Source: Planctomycetota bacterium (GTDB lineage: Bacteria; Planctomycetota; B15-G4). Taken from it: 64,000 nt of DNA. Within the stretch, counting starts at the first letter, position 1, and each line of letters starts with the position of its first letter. The stretch covers positions 1,113,102 through 1,177,101 of the forward strand of contig BQJR01000001.1 of NCBI GenBank assembly GCA_021604805.1. The letters run 5' to 3'. Made by a program: the position numbers and the translations under genes. Positions 24,481-33,867 of this stretch are shown piece after piece. The notes under the pieces are model-generated. The model searched no databases. It worked only from the letters and a program-made list of their open reading frames with translations, and was not told where the DNA came from.

Positions 24481-26119
24481 GGCTTGGCTTCCCCGCGTTC
24501 GACATCAGAGTGAAACTCACGGTCGAGCCGGCCCCCGGCTCCGACGACATCCAGATACGACCCCCGTGAGCTTCCACGATCTTCTTGGCCGAGGCGAGAC
24601 CGATCCCCGTGCCATTGATCTCCGCGTCGCGGTGCAGACGCTGGAAGACCTCGAAAATGCGCGTTGTGTGCCCTTCTTCCACTCCGATGCCATTGTCCTG
24701 GATGTGCACCCGCCAGCCCTTTTCGTCGGGCTCTGCCGACACGCGGAGATGCGGGGGCTCGTCGCTGCGGTACTTGATCGAGTTGTCCAAGATGTTCTGG
24801 AGCAGACTCACGAGGCGCGATCGCTGCCCCGTCACCGTGGGCAAGTCACCGACCTCGAGGCGCGCGCCCGACTCCCGCATGCCGATGGCGAGATTGGCGC
24901 AGGCCTCGTCGAGCGCGTCGTTGAGATCCACGTCGCCGTGCGGCTCGGGGCGCGTGCCGAGACGCGAGTACTCCAGCAGGTCGTCGATCAGGAGCTTCAT
25001 GCGTCGCGCACCGTCGACGGCGTAGTCCATGAACTCACGCGCCTCGCCTTCGAAGCGCTCGGTGTAACGGCGCTCGAGCAACTCGAGGTAGCTCGTGACC
25101 ATGCGCAGCGGTTCTTGCAGGTCGTGCGAGGCCACGTAGGCGAACTGCGCGAGGTCGTCGTTCGAGCGCGAGAGTTCCGCGGTGCGCTCGAGCACGCGTT
25201 GCTCGAGTTCACTCTTGGCCTCGCGGAGCTCGGCCTCCAACAGCTTGCGCTCCGAGATGTCCTCGATCACCGAGATGAAGTACTTCGGGGTCCCGTCGAT
25301 GGCGCGCACCAGTGACACCGAAAGGCTGCCCCAGACGATGTAGCCACCCTTGTGGATGTAGCGTTTCTCCATCTGGTAGCGGTCGCGCTCGCCGGCGATG
25401 AGTTCGCCGACGAAGCCCAGGTCCAACTCGAGGTCGTCGGGGTGGGTGAGCTTCTGGAAGCTCGTCTGCATGAGTTCCTCGGCCTCGAAGCCCATGATCT
25501 CGCAGACCTTCTGGTTCACGCGCAGCCACTTACCGTCCGGGCTCAGGTGCGCGATGCCCACAGCGGCCTGCTCGAAGGTGGCGCGCAGACGTTCCTCACT
25601 CTCGGCCAGCGCGAGCTGCGCTTTCTGGGCGCGGGTGACGTCGTGGCACAGACCTGCGATGCCCGTGGCCTTGCCGTCGTCGTCACGCACGACCTTGCCG
25701 TGCAGACGCAACACGCGCTCACCGTCGCGCAGCCGCAACAGGCAATCGAGCATGGTGCCGGGCTCGGCCACGGCGCGCGCGGCTTCGCGTTCGGCGGCCT
25801 GCACGTCCTCGAGCATCACGCCTTCGGCTGCGTGCTCACGACTGCCACGGAAGCTCGCGAGGTCGATGCCGAAGAGCTGCGCATTGCGCGCGTCCCAGAC
25901 GACCTTCTCCGTGTGCAGATCCCAGTGCCAGGTGCCGGCTCCGAGCGCATCGAGCGCCAACTGCAGGCGCTCACGCGTGATGTCGAGCTGTTCGGCGAGC
26001 CCGCGCTCACGTCGTTCGCGATCTCGCACGCGCCTGCGCGCGCGGAACCACAACAGCGTGAGCGCACTCAGCGCCGAGAACGCGACCCACCATGCTGCGA
26101 CCGGGACGTCGTGGAACAC
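24446..26119 (-). CDS. PAS-domain sensor histidine kinase, phytochrome-kinase type
   Basis: 557 residues. One N-terminal membrane segment ([18 protein letters not shown]) leads into a first PAS domain (residues about 50-165) and a second (about 175-295, [18 protein letters not shown]). A coiled coil links to the HisKA-like domain, [16 protein letters not shown], with His332 as phosphoacceptor. The ATPase domain follows ([30 protein letters not shown]). The SHDLQEPLR wording is that of bacteriophytochrome kinases. GTG start with GGAG upstream, three bases after the stop of the previous kinase gene. Lies in a four-gene two-component cluster. Confidence 0.9.
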   Translation of the reverse strand: MFHDVPVAAWWVAFSALSALTLLWFRARRRVRDRERRERGLAEQLDITRERLQLALDALGAGTWHWDLHTEKVVWDARNAQLFGIDLASFRGSREHAAEGVMLEDVQAAEREAARAVAEPGTMLDCLLRLRDGERVLRLHGKVVRDDDGKATGIAGLCHDVTRAQKAQLALAESEERLRATFEQAAVGIAHLSPDGKWLRVNQKVCEIMGFEAEELMQTSFQKLTHPDDLELDLGFVGELIAGERDRYQMEKRYIHKGGYIVWGSLSVSLVRAIDGTPKYFISVIEDISERKLLEAELREAKSELEQRVLERTAELSRSNDDLAQFAYVASHDLQEPLRMVTSYLELLERRYTERFEGEAREFMDYAVDGARRMKLLIDDLLEYSRLGTRPEPHGDVDLNDALDEACANLAIGMRESGARLEVGDLPTVTGQRSRLVSLLQNILDNSIKYRSDEPPHLRVSAEPDEKGWRVHIQDNGIGVEEGHTTRIFEVFQRLHRDAEINGTGIGLASAKKIVEAHGGRIWMSSEPGAGSTVSFTLMSNAGKPSHEQHTDPSLVG

Positions 26120-26122
26120 TTG

Positions 26123-27457
26123 CTAGTTCTCCGGTTGATCGCTCGCTGAGGAGGCTGTGCGCTTTCGGGGAAGCCGCACGCAGAACACGGCGCCCCCGCG
26201 CTCAGCGTCCTCCACGTGGATCGTACCGCCGTGACGGCTCACGACCACGCGGTGAGCGATGGCCAAGCCTTGGCCGGTGCCCGCGCCCACCTGCTTGGTG
26301 GTGAAGAAGGGCTCGAAGATCTTGCTCTTCAAGCGATCCGGGACGCCGGGACCGGTGTCTTCCACGCGCACCTCCACCCAGTCGTCGTTCAGGCAGACGC
26401 TGCTCAGGTGCACGCGCGCGGAGCCCTCCTCGCGCGCCGCGTTGTGATGCAGTTCCACGGCTTGGGACGCGTTGACCAGCAGGTTCAGGAAGGCTTGATT
26501 GAGCTCTCCAGGGAGACAGGCCACCGCAGGCAGCGCGGGGTCGAGGGAGGTGCTCAACTCGGTGATGCCGCGCCACTCGCAAGCCGCCACGGCGATCACG
26601 CCCTCGAGGATGCGGTTCAGGTCGGTGGGCACGAACTCCAAGTCGGGGCCGACTCCCGGGTGCGCGAGCTCGCCCATGGCGCCCGAGATGCGCGCGATCT
26701 GTCCGAGTCCTTGCAGCGACTGTTCGAGACAGCGCGGGAGCTCCTCGCGCAGGTAGTCGAGGTCGGCCTCGGCCACGAGTCGGTTAAGCGCGTCGCCGTC
26801 GAGCGGCTGCCCGGCGCGAAGACAGACGGTCAGCGTGTCGAGCAAGTCGCCCACGCGTCGCATCCCGTGCTGGACGAAGCGCAGGTTGTCGGTGACGTAG
26901 TGCACCGGCGTGTTGATCTCGTGCGCCACGCCCGCGGCGAGTTGTCCCACCGCTTCGAGCTTGCGACTCGCCTCGAGTTCGCGCGTGAAGGCGCGCCGCT
27001 CTTCGGCGGCACCATGACGATCGATGGCGTAGTGCAGGGCGCGCTGCAGCAGCTGCCCGTCGATCTCGCCCTTGACCAAGTAGTCCTGGGCGCCTGCGCG
27101 CACGGCGTCTTCGGCCACGAGCTCGTCGCCCAGACCCGAGAGCACCACGATGGGCGTGTCGATCCAGTGCGCGCGACAGGCGAAGAAGGTGTCGAGACCG
27201 TCGCTGTCGGGCAGGCCGAGGTCCGCGAGCACGAGATCGCAGGACTCGCCGGCCTCCGACGCGAACGCCTCGGCCAGGGAACCGCAGGTCGTGACCTCGA
27301 AGCGCGTGCGCGCGCCACGCAACAGCTCGGCCAGCAGGCGCGCATCGCCTCGGTTGTCCTCGATGAGCAAGAGTTGCACGCAAGCTCGGTCGCGATCTGC
27401 AGCGGGGTTGCCGCTGCGGTTCTGGGCGCTGCGTTCGATGTGGGACTCGGGCGGCAT
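26123..27457 (-). CDS. Receiver-domain histidine kinase (REC-HisKA-HATPase)
   Basis: 444 residues, no membrane segment. The N-terminal receiver domain (LLLIEDNRGDARLL, LVLADLGLPDSDG with Asp79) is followed by the kinase core GQLAAGVAHEINTPVHYV with His179. The ATPase domain has FLNLLVNASQAVE, VRVEDTGPGVPD and GTGQGLAIAHRVVV. A receiver in front of a kinase core usually makes an intermediate in a phosphorelay. The ATG at 27457 is one base after the stop of the upstream regulator gene; the downstream kinase begins three bases after its stop. Confidence 0.9.
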   Translation of the reverse strand: MPPESHIERSAQNRSGNPAADRDRACVQLLLIEDNRGDARLLAELLRGARTRFEVTTCGSLAEAFASEAGESCDLVLADLGLPDSDGLDTFFACRAHWIDTPIVVLSGLGDELVAEDAVRAGAQDYLVKGEIDGQLLQRALHYAIDRHGAAEERRAFTRELEASRKLEAVGQLAAGVAHEINTPVHYVTDNLRFVQHGMRRVGDLLDTLTVCLRAGQPLDGDALNRLVAEADLDYLREELPRCLEQSLQGLGQIARISGAMGELAHPGVGPDLEFVPTDLNRILEGVIAVAACEWRGITELSTSLDPALPAVACLPGELNQAFLNLLVNASQAVELHHNAAREEGSARVHLSSVCLNDDWVEVRVEDTGPGVPDRLKSKIFEPFFTTKQVGAGTGQGLAIAHRVVVSRHGGTIHVEDAERGGAVFCVRLPRKRTASSASDQPEN

Positions 27458-27458
27458 G

Positions 27459-27905
27459 TCAGAGACTCTCGCGCGTGGTCGGCGGCACCGGGCTGCTCGG
27501 ATCGAGGCACAACTCGATCGCGCTCGTGAGGCTCGTGAACTCGAAGGGCTTGGGCAGCACGAAGTCCGCACCCAAGGACTGCGAGTACGCGAGCGGCTCG
27601 GCTCCCACGTGTCGACCGCCGCCGGAGATGGTGATGATCTTCAAGTCGATGTCGAGCTTGCGCAGCTCCATGATCAAGCCGAGGCCATCGAGGTCGGGCA
27701 TCAGGATGTCGGTCACGACCACCGCCACGGGCTCTGTTTGCAGCACGCGCAAGGCGGCGGCGCCGTCGGGGGCGGTGAGCACGCGCCACTTGTGACGCAG
27801 GTCGCGGAACTGTCGCCGCAAGGCGTCGAGGAAGTTGGCGTCGTCGTCCACGAGGAGCACGGTGGGAAGCGTCGGCTCGGTGTCGGCAGCTGTCGTGTCA
27901 GTCAC
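27459..27905 (-). CDS. Response regulator receiver protein
   Basis: 148 residues, one receiver domain: TVLLVDDDANFLDALRRQF, VVVTDILMPDLDG with Asp66, ITISGGG and VLPKPFEFTSL. No output domain. The frame is open to a GTG at 27983, but the GTG at 27905 gives a normal-length N-terminus and has GAGA in front. It is the first gene of the minus-strand two-component cluster (regulator, receiver-kinase, PAS kinase, regulator). Confidence 0.85.
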   Translation of the reverse strand: MTDTTAADTEPTLPTVLLVDDDANFLDALRRQFRDLRHKWRVLTAPDGAAALRVLQTEPVAVVVTDILMPDLDGLGLIMELRKLDIDLKIITISGGGRHVGAEPLAYSQSLGADFVLPKPFEFTSLTSAIELCLDPSSPVPPTTRESL

Positions 27906-28205
27906 GTGGTTCTCAGAAGCACGCCAGGGAGTCTGCGCGCGCAGGAAACTCGGCGGAGCGAAGTCTGTCACCCCTCGCCGCACGACTCAGCGTCGCGTGG
28001 CGCAGCTCCCTGTTCGTCATCTGCTGCACCGCGGATTGACGGCTTCCCGAGCAGAACACGCGGACCTGTCGCGCTCGCGATGTCGACGCCGAAACACGTA
28101 GCAGCGAACGCGACGGCGGCGCGTGATCGAGCTGACATCGCGCGCGTGAGAGTGCGCGCGTGAGCTCGCGTGCCAGCTTGCGCACCGGCTCGCGTGTGTC
28201 GCGTG
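27906..28205. other. 300-base gap upstream of the two-component cluster
   Basis: No gene that I can support. It contains GCGCGCGTGAG twice, at 28140-28150 and 28154-28164, and otherwise low-information GC-rich sequence. It should hold the promoter of the two-component cluster on the minus strand and the end of the long pdh operon; I cannot point to a convincing -35/-10 pair. Confidence 0.4.
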
Positions 28206-29048
28206 TCAGCTCGCGGCTGTGCTCGCCAGCAGGCGTCCCGCGCGTTCGAGCAGCGCGCGTTCGCCGTGGCGCGCGGCGAGTTGGATCACGTTGCGCAGAC
28301 TGCGGCGCAACATGTCGAGGTCGGTGGCGTCGAGCGCTTCGAGGTCGGTGCTCTTGGCCCCCATGCTCGAGAGCGCGGCGCGGCAGTGGTCGAGGTCCAC
28401 GGGTTGGCCGCCGCCGAAGGGGTCGAGCACGAGCAGCCGACCGGGCACGTCGTAGCGCACCAAGAAGTGCCCCGGGAAGTTCACGCCCACGATCGGAATG
28501 CTGAGACGCCGCGCCACGAGGATCCAGCAGATGCAGATCGGGAGCGGCATGCCACCGCGCCCGCCGGTGACGCCGTGGAGCAGCGCGTCTTCGAGCGTGG
28601 CGATGTTCGGTGAGCGCGCCTCGGGCTTGAGTTGCTCGGTGAGCACGGTGCGCAGCACGGCCAGGTCGCGATCGGGGTCGCGTTGGCCCGCGAGTTGACT
28701 CGCCACTTGATCGGCCAGCGCGTCGAGCGCGGCGGGCACTTCGAAGGCTTTGTCGCCGGCCTCGACCAGCGCACCCAACAGGATCGAGCCGCGTTCCAGG
28801 TCGGCTTCGTCGCTGAGGTGATGCGCGAGTTCGGCTTCGCGACGCTCCCCCGTGACATCGGCCAGGAGTCGACGCAACAAGCGCTTGGGCACGCGTACGT
28901 CGTGTCGCAAAGCGTGTTCGAGCGGAGCTTCGGCTTCGCTCGCCGACGCCATGAGCGCCTCCCGACAGCGCGCGACGACCTCTTGGTTGGGGTCCGAGAG
29001 CAGAGAGATCATGGCCTCGATCTGCGGTGTGCCGACGGGCTGCGTCAT
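28206..29048 (-). CDS. SirB1-like transglutaminase-fold protein
   Basis: 280 residues. The central part (DALLHGVTGGRGGMPLPICI, RRLSIPIVGVNFPGHFLVRY) is the SirB1_N/transglutaminase-like-2 pattern, where HGVTGGRGG stands for the usual R-x-G-x-P segment and FPGHFL carries the His. The conserved Cys of true transglutaminases is not obvious unless it is the one in PICICW. The N-terminal 100 residues look like HEAT-type helices. No reaction is established for the family. The ATG overlaps the hydrolase stop (ATGA); it is the last gene of the operon that begins with lipA. Confidence 0.8.
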   Translation of the reverse strand: MTQPVGTPQIEAMISLLSDPNQEVVARCREALMASASEAEAPLEHALRHDVRVPKRLLRRLLADVTGERREAELAHHLSDEADLERGSILLGALVEAGDKAFEVPAALDALADQVASQLAGQRDPDRDLAVLRTVLTEQLKPEARSPNIATLEDALLHGVTGGRGGMPLPICICWILVARRLSIPIVGVNFPGHFLVRYDVPGRLLVLDPFGGGQPVDLDHCRAALSSMGAKSTDLEALDATDLDMLRRSLRNVIQLAARHGERALLERAGRLLASTAAS

Positions 29049-29920
29049 GCGCGCTCCTCCCGCGGCAGGAAAGCCTGCAGCTCCGCGAGCGCGCGACGCA
29101 GCGGCTTCGTCCAACCGAGCCAAGGATGCTTGGCGCCGAAGGTGTGGTCGCCCTCGGGGATCTCGCACAGCCGCGCGTTGCCCAGCCACTGCGCGAGCCG
29201 CCGCCCCTCCTCGGGGAGCACCGTGGTGTCGCTGGCGCCTTGCAGCACCAAGGCGGGTTGCGTGACGCGGCGTGCGTCGTCGGAGAGCGTGATCGCGTCG
29301 ACGTCGTCGAACCAGGCGCGACCCAGCGGCATGATCTGTCCGGTGCGCGCGTTGGGGATCTCGACGCGACCGAGCGCGGCGAACTGCGCGAGCGCTTCGG
29401 GTGGCATGCGCTGCGCGTGTGAGATCCCGTTGAGCGTGGCCAGCCCGGCCACGCGCGCGTCGTCGGCGGCGCGCATCACGGCCACGCCGCCCCCCATCGA
29501 GTGCCCCACCAGCCACACCGGCCGCGACCCAGCCAGCTCGTCGAGCAGCAAGCCGAGATCGGCCACGTGACGCGTGAGCGATTGGCGCTCGAAGAGGTCG
29601 AGACGCGAGAACACTTCGGGGTCGTGGCTCGCCACACCGTTGTGACTGTAGTCGAAGCGCAGGACTTCGCGGCCGGGCCCGGAGAGCGCGTCGGCCAAGT
29701 GTGGGAAGAACCCCCAGTCGGCGAAGCCCTTGAAGCCATGACAGATCACGACGAGCGGCAGCGAGGCGCGCGCGGCCTCCTGAGCGCAACGCGCAGGCAG
29801 GTGACGCAACACGCGCAGCGGGAGACCGTCGGGGCAGCGCAGTTCGAGCGACTCCTGACGGCTCGGCGGCAGCTCCGCGGGAGCGCTGTCAGAAGCGGAG
29901 CTCGACGCAACGCGACTCAC
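29045..29920 (-). CDS. Alpha/beta hydrolase
   Basis: 291 residues, cytoplasmic. Canonical marks: VICHGFKGFADWG (oxyanion side), VGHSMGGGVAV with the nucleophile Ser, LVLQGASDTTV with the acid Asp, and EGDHTFG with the catalytic His. The pattern HGFKGFKDWG belongs to a widespread group of putative esterases/peptidases without known substrate. It starts one base after the methyltransferase stop and overlaps the SirB1-like start. Confidence 0.88.
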   Translation of the reverse strand: MSRVASSSASDSAPAELPPSRQESLELRCPDGLPLRVLRHLPARCAQEAARASLPLVVICHGFKGFADWGFFPHLADALSGPGREVLRFDYSHNGVASHDPEVFSRLDLFERQSLTRHVADLGLLLDELAGSRPVWLVGHSMGGGVAVMRAADDARVAGLATLNGISHAQRMPPEALAQFAALGRVEIPNARTGQIMPLGRAWFDDVDAITLSDDARRVTQPALVLQGASDTTVLPEEGRRLAQWLGNARLCEIPEGDHTFGAKHPWLGWTKPLRRALAELQAFLPREERA

Positions 29921-29921
29921 T

Positions 29922-30662
29922 TCAGCGATCCACGCGCAGCACGAGCAAGCGACGTGTCTCGCCGGGCACGTGCGCGCGGCCGTCGTAGTCGCCCACGGTG
30001 CGTTCGATCTCGAAGCCCGCGGCGCGCGTCATGGCCTCGATCTCGGGACCGCGGAACAGGCGCACCGACTCGCTCCAACGCTTGCCACCCTGACCGTTCT
30101 TCACGTAGTGGATGTGCTTCTCCACGCGCTCACCACCGCGCACGAGCGAGCGCTCCACCTCCACGACCGCGCCGCCCGGCAGCACGTCGACACTCTGTGG
30201 GACGAGCTTGCGCTCCACGGTGTCGGGGTCCATCAAGTCGATGAGCGCGCGACCGCCGGGCGCCAACACGCGCGCGATCTCGCGCAGCACGCCGAGGTGT
30301 TGCTCGTCGGTCTCGAAGTATCCGAAGGACGAGAACAAGCAGGTCACGCGATCGAAGGCCCAGTCGCGCCAAGGGAGCTGACGCATGTCGGCGCGCACGG
30401 TGCGTAAGCCGAGCGCGGCGCAGCGTTCGGTGAGATCGGCCGAGAGATCGAGGCAGGTCACGTCGCAACCTTCGGCGGCCATCGCCAAGCTGTGACGCCC
30501 GGCGCCGGCGGCGAGGTCGAGCAAGCGGTGCTGACCGCCCTCGTGCTCGAGCAAGCCGAGCGCGCCTCGCACTTCGCGCGCGGCCGCGGCTTCGTCGCGG
30601 TGCGCATAGACTTCGAGGTAGTCAGCGGTGAAGGCGTCGATGAACCAAGGTGTGCGCGGCAT
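29922..30662 (-). CDS. SAM-dependent methyltransferase (class I)
   Basis: 246 residues. Motif I LLDLAAGAGRHSLAMA binds SAM, followed by VTCLDLSADL (acidic residue for the ribose), VRADMRQLPW and FDRVTCLFSSFGYF (motif IV). The N-terminal YLEVYAHRDEAAAAREV and later LFRGPEIEAMTRAAGFE are typical of the Methyltransf_25/11 group. The substrate is unknown. It starts 10 bases after mazG and belongs to the same minus-strand run. Confidence 0.88.
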   Translation of the reverse strand: MPRTPWFIDAFTADYLEVYAHRDEAAAAREVRGALGLLEHEGGQHRLLDLAAGAGRHSLAMAAEGCDVTCLDLSADLTERCAALGLRTVRADMRQLPWRDWAFDRVTCLFSSFGYFETDEQHLGVLREIARVLAPGGRALIDLMDPDTVERKLVPQSVDVLPGGAVVEVERSLVRGGERVEKHIHYVKNGQGGKRWSESVRLFRGPEIEAMTRAAGFEIERTVGDYDGRAHVPGETRRLLVLRVDR

Positions 30663-30672
30663 GGCGGCGATT

Positions 30673-31569
30673 CTACCGCTCCCGCTCGGCGGCCGCGCGC
30701 CACAGCGTCTCGAGTTCTTCGAGCGACGCGCGGCTCAGGCCTTCGCCGAGCTCGGCCTCCATCGAGCTGAAGCGCCGCCGGAACTTCTCGAGCGTGCGGC
30801 GCAGCGCGAGCTCGGGGTCGAGCTTCAGCTTGCGCGCCACGTTCACCACCGAGAAGAGCACGTCGCCGAGTTCGTCTTCGAGGCGTTCTTGTGACTCGCC
30901 TTGGGCGCGCGCGTCTTCGAGCTCGGCGAGTTCTTCGTGCAGCTTGTCGAAGGCGCCACTCGGATCTGGCCAGTCGAAGCCGGCGTCGGCGGCCTTGCCG
31001 CCCAGCTTGGCGGCGGCGGCGAGCGTGTCGAGCGCGGGCGGCACGCCGTCGAGCCGCGAGCCTTGCACGCCCCCCTTCTCGGCGACCTTGGTGGCTTTCC
31101 AGCTGGCGAGCGCGGCGTCGGCGTCGGCGGCCGACACGTCGCCGAACACGTGCGCGTGACGCCGCACGAGTTTCTCGGCGATGCCGCTGGCCACAGCGGC
31201 GAGGTCGAAGCGGCCTTCCTGCTCGGCGATGCGCGCCATGAGCAGGATGTTCATCAGCGTGTCGCCGAGCTCTTCGGCGGTGTGGGCGTCGTCGCGCTCG
31301 GCCACGGCTTCGGCGACCTCGGCGGCTTCCTCGCGCAAGTTCTTCACCATCGACGAGAGCGTCTGCTTGCGGTCCCACGGGCAACCGTCGGGATCACGCA
31401 GACGGAACACCACGCCGACCAACTCGGAGAGTCGCGCCAAGGCGTCGACCTCGCTCGCAGCGCGCTGTGCACCGAGCGTGCGCGCGGCGGCAGCGTGATC
31501 GCGACTCAGCCACTCGGCGGCGCGACGCGCGGCGAGCTGGCCTTCGGAGAGTTCTTCGGGAGCGCTCAT
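30673..31569 (-). CDS. mazG: Nucleoside triphosphate pyrophosphohydrolase MazG
   Basis: 298 residues with two MazG domains in the E. coli arrangement. The first starts LRDPDGCPWDRKQTLSSM and has the metal-binding LREEAAEVAEAV and EELGDTLMN. The second has LHEELAELEDA and LEDELGDVLFSVVN. MazG removes non-canonical or excess NTPs. An N-terminal extension of about 45 residues is specific to this copy. The ATG at 31569 overlaps the lipB stop (ATGA). Confidence 0.93.
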   Translation of the reverse strand: MSAPEELSEGQLAARRAAEWLSRDHAAAARTLGAQRAASEVDALARLSELVGVVFRLRDPDGCPWDRKQTLSSMVKNLREEAAEVAEAVAERDDAHTAEELGDTLMNILLMARIAEQEGRFDLAAVASGIAEKLVRRHAHVFGDVSAADADAALASWKATKVAEKGGVQGSRLDGVPPALDTLAAAAKLGGKAADAGFDWPDPSGAFDKLHEELAELEDARAQGESQERLEDELGDVLFSVVNVARKLKLDPELALRRTLEKFRRRFSSMEAELGEGLSRASLEELETLWRAAAERER

Positions 31570-32282
31570 GACGGGATCTCGCGGAAGGCGTGCAGTTGCT
31601 GCTGCAGGTGCTCGACGAGCGCGTCGCGGAAGTCGTCGCGGGCAGGGCAGCGTGCGTCGAGCTCGCGCTGCAGCGACGTCATCACCGAGGCCTCGAAGCC
31701 GCAGGGTTGGATCGCCTCGAAGTGCGACAGGTCGGTGGAGTGGTTCAGTGCGAGCCCGTGGTACGTGACCCAGCGCCGCGCGGCCACGCCCAGCGAGGCC
31801 AGCTTGCGCGCGCCGTCGACCCAAACGCCGGTGGCGCCTTCGCGTCGCCCGGCGCCGAGGCCGAACTGCGCGCAGGCGTCGAGGCAGGCTTGTTCGAGCG
31901 CGCGCAGATAGGCGTGCAGGTCACGCGCGCCCTCGGCCAGCCCCACGATCGGGTAGACCACGATCTGTCCCGGCCCGTGATAGGTGGCCTCGCCGCCGCG
32001 CTCGACCTCGTGGATCGGAAAGCGCGCCTCGCGCAGGAAGTCGTTCTGCGTGCCGCGGCCGGTGGTGATCACGGCGGGGTGCTCGCAGACCAGCAACGTG
32101 TCGACGCCGCCCACATCACGCCGCGCGTCGACGAGTTGCTTCTGCAACGCCCAGGCTTCGGCGTAATCGATCAGGCCGAGGTCGCGGACGCTGAGCGCAG
32201 ACTCGTTGAGGCGGGGATCGTGAGTCACACGATCGGCTGTACGCGTGGGGGCTTCATGCTCGCAACCGGCTTGGGGGAACAT
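31566..32282 (-). CDS. lipB: Octanoyl-ACP:protein N-octanoyltransferase LipB
   Basis: 238 residues. It transfers octanoate from acyl carrier protein to lipoyl domains, the first step of lipoylation. Family marks: EVERGGEATYHGPGQIVVYP, GARKLASLGVAARRWVTYHG with the catalytic Lys, and AIQPCGFEAS with the nucleophile Cys. It lies in the operon with lipA and the lipoyl-bearing E2 gene. A GTG at 32228 is an alternative start that would remove a poorly conserved N-terminus of 18 residues. Confidence 0.95.
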   Translation of the reverse strand: MFPQAGCEHEAPTRTADRVTHDPRLNESALSVRDLGLIDYAEAWALQKQLVDARRDVGGVDTLLVCEHPAVITTGRGTQNDFLREARFPIHEVERGGEATYHGPGQIVVYPIVGLAEGARDLHAYLRALEQACLDACAQFGLGAGRREGATGVWVDGARKLASLGVAARRWVTYHGLALNHSTDLSHFEAIQPCGFEASVMTSLQRELDARCPARDDFRDALVEHLQQQLHAFREIPS

Positions 32283-32294
32283 CCCGAAGCTGTG

Positions 32295-33770
32295 TTATCG
32301 GGCCGTGGCTGAGTTCGGCGCGGACTTCGGGTTCGCCTTCTTGGCCGTCTGCGCCGCGCCGGGAACGAAGATGTGGATCGCATGCCCCTCGACCACGTGC
32401 GCGGCTTCCATGAAGGTCTCGCCGAGCGTCGGGTGCGGGTGCACCGTGAGACCGACGTCGCTGACGGTGGCGCCCATCTCGATGGCGAGCGCGCCCTCGG
32501 AGATCAGGTTGCTCGCGTCGTAGCCCACGATCTGCACGCCGAGCAGCGTGTCGTCCTGCGCGTCGCCGACCATCTTCACGAAGCCATCGGGATGACTGCC
32601 CGCGAGCGCGCGACCGTTGGCCGCGAAGGGGAAGCTGCCGACCTTGACCTCGTGACCGGCGGCCTTGGCGGCGGCTTCGTCGAGACCCACGGTGGCGATC
32701 TCGGGATCGGTGAAGATCGCGCCGGGCATGGCCTTCACGTCGAGCGTGACATCCTTACCGGCCATGACTTCGGCGGCGACCATGCCTTCCTTGCTGGCCT
32801 TGTGCGCGAGGTAGGGCGGGCCGATCACGTCACCGATGGCGAACACGTTCTTGTTGCTCGTGCGGCACTGATCATCGACGAGCACGTGGCCACGCTCATC
32901 GAGCTTCACGTTGGCCTTCTCCAAGCCGAGGCCCTTCGTGTTCGGCGAGAAGCCCACGGCCACGAGCACAGCGCTGGCGGGGATCTTCTTCTCGCCCTTG
33001 GGCGTTTCGATCACGGCCTCGGCGTTCTTGCCGCTGCCCGTCACCGACTTCACCTTGCTCTTCACGAGCACGTCGATCTTGCGCTTCTTCATGTTGCGCT
33101 GGACGACCTTGATGCAGTCGGGATCGTTGCCCGCGAGAATCCCCTCGCCGAGCTCCACGATCGTGACCTTGCTGCCGAGCTTGGCCATGTAGGTGCCGAT
33201 CTCGCAGCCCACGATGCCACCGCCGATCACCAGGAAGTGTTCCGGCGGCTCGGTGAGTTCGAGCGCTTCCTTGGCGCTGAAGAAACGCTTGCCGTCGACG
33301 GTCATGCCGGGCAGTTGCACGGTGCTCGCGCCCGTGGCGACCAGGATCTGCTTGGCCTTGAGCGTGGTCGTGCCGTCGCTGCTCTTGACCTGCACGGTGT
33401 CGGGGCCGGTGAACACCGCGTCGCCCTTGAGACTGGTGACGCCGTAGCGCTTGAACAGCTCGCCGATGCCGCCCGTGAGGCGCTTCACGATGCCGTCTTT
33501 CCAGTCCTTCATCTTGCCCATGTCGACGCTGACATCCTTGGCCGTGATGCCCATGACATCAGCGTGCTGGATGCTCTCGACCAGCGAGCTCGCGGCGATC
33601 ATCGCCTTGCTCGGGATGCAGCCCCAGTTGAGGCACACGCCGCCGATGGCTTCGCGCTCGACACAGACCACGCTGTGGCCGAGTTGCGCCAGGCGGATCG
33701 CGGCCACGTAGCCACCGGGGCCGGCGCCGATCACCACGGAGTCGACGGTCTTCGTGTTGCTGGGGCTCAT
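32295..33770 (-). CDS. lpdA: Dihydrolipoyl dehydrogenase (E3)
   Basis: 491 residues. It reoxidises the lipoyl group of E2 and passes electrons to NAD. FAD-binding VVIGAGPGGYVAAIRLAQLG is at residues 12-31, the redox disulfide CLNWGC is at Cys46 and Cys51, and the NAD-binding LVIGGGIVGCEIGTYMAKLG follows. The dimer-interface His-Glu pair is in LTVHPHPTLGETF. A Lys/Ala-rich tail of about 20 residues follows the usual end. It lies 12 bases before lipB and 97 bases after the second E1alpha gene. Confidence 0.96.
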   Translation of the reverse strand: MSPSNTKTVDSVVIGAGPGGYVAAIRLAQLGHSVVCVEREAIGGVCLNWGCIPSKAMIAASSLVESIQHADVMGITAKDVSVDMGKMKDWKDGIVKRLTGGIGELFKRYGVTSLKGDAVFTGPDTVQVKSSDGTTTLKAKQILVATGASTVQLPGMTVDGKRFFSAKEALELTEPPEHFLVIGGGIVGCEIGTYMAKLGSKVTIVELGEGILAGNDPDCIKVVQRNMKKRKIDVLVKSKVKSVTGSGKNAEAVIETPKGEKKIPASAVLVAVGFSPNTKGLGLEKANVKLDERGHVLVDDQCRTSNKNVFAIGDVIGPPYLAHKASKEGMVAAEVMAGKDVTLDVKAMPGAIFTDPEIATVGLDEAAAKAAGHEVKVGSFPFAANGRALAGSHPDGFVKMVGDAQDDTLLGVQIVGYDASNLISEGALAIEMGATVSDVGLTVHPHPTLGETFMEAAHVVEGHAIHIFVPGAAQTAKKANPKSAPNSATAR

Positions 33771-33867
33771 CGGGTTCTCTCAAGCGTGGGCCGACTGCGC
33801 GAGCTGCGCAGCGCGGCGGAGTGTCGGTCAACAGCGCGCCACACAGACGCCGGCGCGCGCGGTTCGG

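Noticed and set aside
28080..28163. Short plus-strand ORF beginning MSTPKHVAANATAARD
   Set aside because: No ribosome binding site, no homology pattern, Arg/Ala-rich composition typical of random GC-rich frames.
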